This document shows positions 5,458 to 7,723 of a stretch of DNA of 7,723 bases, piece by piece. A model generated the notes under the pieces. That model was not told the DNA's origin and ran no database searches. It worked only from the letters and a program-made list of their open reading frames with translations. The translations under genes were made by a program, and so were the position numbers. The stretch spans positions 1 through 7,723 of the forward strand of contig JAOUOQ010000084.1 of assembly GCA_029880275.1 (NCBI GenBank), in the 5' to 3' direction. The number at the start of each line of letters is the position of its first letter. Position 1 is the first letter of the stretch. This stretch comes from Candidatus Aminicenantota bacterium. GTDB taxonomy: Bacteria > Acidobacteriota > B3-B38 > Guanabaribacteriales > B3-B38.

Positions 5458-7723
5458 TTAGTAAGGGATGAGCTCTACTCTGACAAAGACTCCCAGGTAG
5501 CGAGGGTCACGGCTTGCGGGGTCGACTTCCCAGGGGACAAATCCTTTCTCCGAACCTATGGTGAGATAATAGTAATAGTTATCTTTGCCACAGCGATAAT
5601 GGGCAGAGGGGTAGAGGGTCCATTCTACCTTCCCTCTCCTTTTGTGGCGCAGATTAGCAGAGTACATCTGTTCATATATGCCAGCTTTAATCAGGTTCTC
5701 CTGAGGAGACCAGAGATATAATTTTATCCCTCTGAGCTTTTCCCTGCTCTCTATAACGAAATTCTCCTGACTCTCTCCCTTTATCCAGAATCCCTGCAAC
5801 TCGCTTCCAAAGAGGCTCCTTTCCTGTCGGTAAAGGGAAGCTCCCGAATTGCCCAGTATAGGGAGCTTCGCATTCTCTTGCAAATTGACCCGAGGGAAAA
5901 TGGCAAACAGGGAGAAGCATACAGCGATAATAAATAAAGCCACCCACAGATGCCAGCCAGGCCTTATCTTTTGAGCGATGTGAGATTCCTCTCTTTCCCT
6001 TTTCTTCCTGATATAAAGGATGAAGAGGGTCAAACTACCCAAGAGCCAGATGTAGTTAGGTATCCAGTTGAAGTTTCCCCCTGCAAGGCTGTAGGAGGGT
6101 AAGAAATTGGTGAAGTTCAGCTTTAGATTGCTTAAAGTAATGAAGAGCTTAGCCTCCCTGGAAGTATCCACTGCCCAATGGGTATGATAGAGGCAATAAG
6201 GGTAATATATGATGAGGATAACTATGCAGAGGCTAACAGCTCCAAGAATCTTTGCCACGGTATAGAACTTTTGGCTTCTGTTATATGCCAGAAAATAAGC
6301 TAAAAAAACTGCCAAAATCCAGGTGACCGAAACCAGTGGTCTGGTGGGAGGGGCATAACCCCCGGTCAGCTTGAAGCCGACATACACTGCCAGGTAGGTG
6401 ACAAAAAGAGAAAGAAGCTGAAAAGCTACCCTTTTGTCCTTTTTGATTAAGAAATACAATCCCAGCAGAGCAAAGAAGTAGATGGGGGAGTAGATAAAAA
6501 GACCTCTCTTTTGGTCGAAAAAGTAGGTGAAGATAGTTCCCAGTGTCAACCTCGATTCTTCCTTAATCCTCTGGCTGAAGGGTATGATAGTCGGAGATGG
6601 GCTTTTTCTAAGACCTTTCTCTATCGCCATAGGCGAAAGTAATCCATACATGTGGTAGATGAAAGCAAACATCAGAAGAAGGGAGATTAAAGCAGGGATG
6701 ATGAAATAAATAATCCTTGGCTTTATTCTATGCCTCTTCCAGAAAAAATAAAGGAACATGAGGGAGAGCACACCAGCTGTAACTCCATATTTTAGTCCAA
6801 ACCATATTATCATTCCCACCAAACACCCCTGGAAGAGAATCTTCCAGGAGGAGGTGAAGCTCGATGTTCTGAGCTTTCGGAATAAATATATGGTAATCAG
6901 GGCAACCGCCACCTCGGGATAGATATGGCGAGAGTAGAAAGCCATAGGGACCGTAAAAGTAAAAACCAGCCAGCTGTAAAAAGAGACCTTCGGCTTGCGT
7001 AATAATTCCAGCAACAGAAGGTAGAGTTGGACTGCTAATAAAGAGGTTAATAGAATCATTCCCAGGCGGACAAAAAACATCACCCCTATTGCTGGCAGAC
7101 GAAGCCCTAACCAGTAAAATGGGACCAGGTAAAGGGAGATACCGAACAGGTGGGTAGGATATTGGTAGCTGGCACCTCTCTTTCCTGTCCGGCTATGGGT
7201 AGCAAGTTTCCCATGGTAGAAATGGCTGTAATCTCTGTGATCATAATTATTTCTCAAGTTAATGTCATGGTCTTTAATAAGACTGTGGGTTATTAGCAGA
7301 TAGTGAGGCTCATCACCAGTAGGCTGAAATAAAGGTGCTAATATCCCAGAGGCAAAAAAAAGGTAGATCAAAAGCGACAGCAGGAATAGGATGGCAATCC
7401 TTTTCTTTCTTGGATACTCTAGTGAGGAAATGAATTCCTTGAGTCTCTCCCTAAGATTTATGGCAGCAGGATGGCGTGCTTGCGACCATAGGTGATAAAA
7501 ATGGACCCCTTTTAAATAGAGACAGCCTCCTATCGCCAGCACCCATAGGATAAGGTTGTTTTTAAGGAGGTCCGCTTTATATAAATAGAAATGAGCCGGA
7601 ATATTGTATAGCAGTAAAAACCACAAAGGGATATAGGTTAGGGCATCTCCTCTCCTGACCTCTCTCCGGTTCAACTTCAATATGAGCCCCACCAGGGTGG
7701 AATAGCCCCACCAGATAAATATT
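5458..7723 (-). CDS. GT-C-type glycosyltransferase-like multi-pass membrane protein (5' end probably outside window)
   Basis: This is a large integral membrane protein resembling the PMT/ArnT-like GT-C superfamily, which moves sugars from polyprenyl-phosphate carriers to acceptors on the outer face of the cytoplasmic membrane. Counting from GTG 7692 (744 residues), hydrophobic helices lie near 20-38, 46-62, 98-118, 182-232, 240-270, 285-318, 327-350, 384-416, 424-440, 454-470, 480-500, 545-560 and 582-600. Signatures are PTGDEPHYLL (124-133, the acidic first-loop motif with the likely catalytic Asp/Glu), SRHIYPE (254-260), FDQKRGLFIYSP (392-403) and GGYAPPTRPL (444-453). A soluble segment of about 140 residues (603-744), rich in beta-prone and aromatic residues, follows the last helix. 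The frame stays open upstream of GTG 7692 to the edge and adds the hydrophobic IFIWWGYSTLVGLILKL, so the true start is probably beyond the window. No Shine-Dalgarno is well placed for GTG 7692. The gene converges on the radical SAM operon and may or may not share its pathway. Donor and acceptor are unknown. Confidence 0.85.
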   Translation of the reverse strand, partial: IFIWWGYSTLVGLILKLNRREVRRGDALTYIPLWFLLLYNIPAHFYLYKADLLKNNLILWVLAIGGCLYLKGVHFYHLWSQARHPAAINLRERLKEFISSLEYPRKKRIAILFLLSLLIYLFFASGILAPLFQPTGDEPHYLLITHSLIKDHDINLRNNYDHRDYSHFYHGKLATHSRTGKRGASYQYPTHLFGISLYLVPFYWLGLRLPAIGVMFFVRLGMILLTSLLAVQLYLLLLELLRKPKVSFYSWLVFTFTVPMAFYSRHIYPEVAVALITIYLFRKLRTSSFTSSWKILFQGCLVGMIIWFGLKYGVTAGVLSLMFLYFFWKRHRIKPRIIYFIIPALISLLLMFAFIYHMYGLLSPMAIEKGLRKSPSPTIIPFSQRIKEESRLTLGTIFTYFFDQKRGLFIYSPIYFFALLGLYFLIKKDKRVAFQLLSLFVTYLAVYVGFKLTGGYAPPTRPLVSVTWILAVFLAYFLAYNRSQKFYTVAKILGAVSLCIVILIIYYPYCLYHTHWAVDTSREAKLFITLSNLKLNFTNFLPSYSLAGGNFNWIPNYIWLLGSLTLFILYIRKKREREESHIAQKIRPGWHLWVALFIIAVCFSLFAIFPRVNLQENAKLPILGNSGASLYRQERSLFGSELQGFWIKGESQENFVIESREKLRGIKLYLWSPQENLIKAGIYEQMYSANLRHKRRGKVEWTLYPSAHYRCGKDNYYYYLTIGSEKGFVPWEVDPASRDPRYLGVFVRVELIPY

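Noticed and set aside
7354..7361. A8 run inside the minus-strand GT-C gene as a possible frameshift site
   Set aside because: The frame reads smoothly through it (YLFFAS within a predicted helix) and no downstream structure or alternative-frame product is evident.

Overview
The window is one end of a biosynthetic-looking gene cluster, probably from an anaerobic or facultatively anaerobic bacterium, most likely an uncultured lineage. The inference rests on three oxygen-sensitive radical SAM enzymes, one with a cobalamin-binding domain, packed together. Shine-Dalgarno-like sequences precede most starts, which suits bacterial translation. Nothing in the sequence fixes a genus or phylum.

Layout. 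Five genes run on the plus strand from the left edge to 5310. They are: the C-terminal part of a class I SAM-dependent methyltransferase (1-494, cut by the window edge); a radical SAM protein with a SPASM-like C-terminus (508-1656); a polytopic membrane protein of the lysylphosphatidylglycerol-synthase-TM / flippase-like family (about 1734-2687, start uncertain); a B12-binding-domain radical SAM protein (2763-4205); and a second radical SAM/SPASM-like protein (4210-5310) that is a visible paralogue of the first. The gaps are 13, about 77, 75 and 4 bases, so the genes form one or two transcription units. A promoter-like sequence at 2702-2730 may start a second transcript at the B12 radical SAM gene. 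A non-coding convergent spacer of about 147 bases follows. A large minus-strand gene then runs from 7723 to 5458, encoding a multi-pass GT-C-type glycosyltransferase-like membrane protein with an extracytoplasmic C-terminal domain. Its reading frame is still open at the right edge.

How the genes may work together (inference). A methyltransferase, three radical SAM enzymes, a flippase-like membrane protein and a GT-C-like enzyme suggest synthesis or modification of a membrane-associated product, such as a lipid, a polyprenyl-linked glycan or a secondary metabolite. Radical SAM chemistry (C-methylation, C-C bond formation, oxidation or ring rearrangement) would act in the cytoplasm, and the membrane proteins would handle the lipid-linked or glycosylated product. 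No gene could be tied to a named pathway. There are no RNA genes, CRISPR arrays, insertion sequences or convincing intrinsic terminators in the window.
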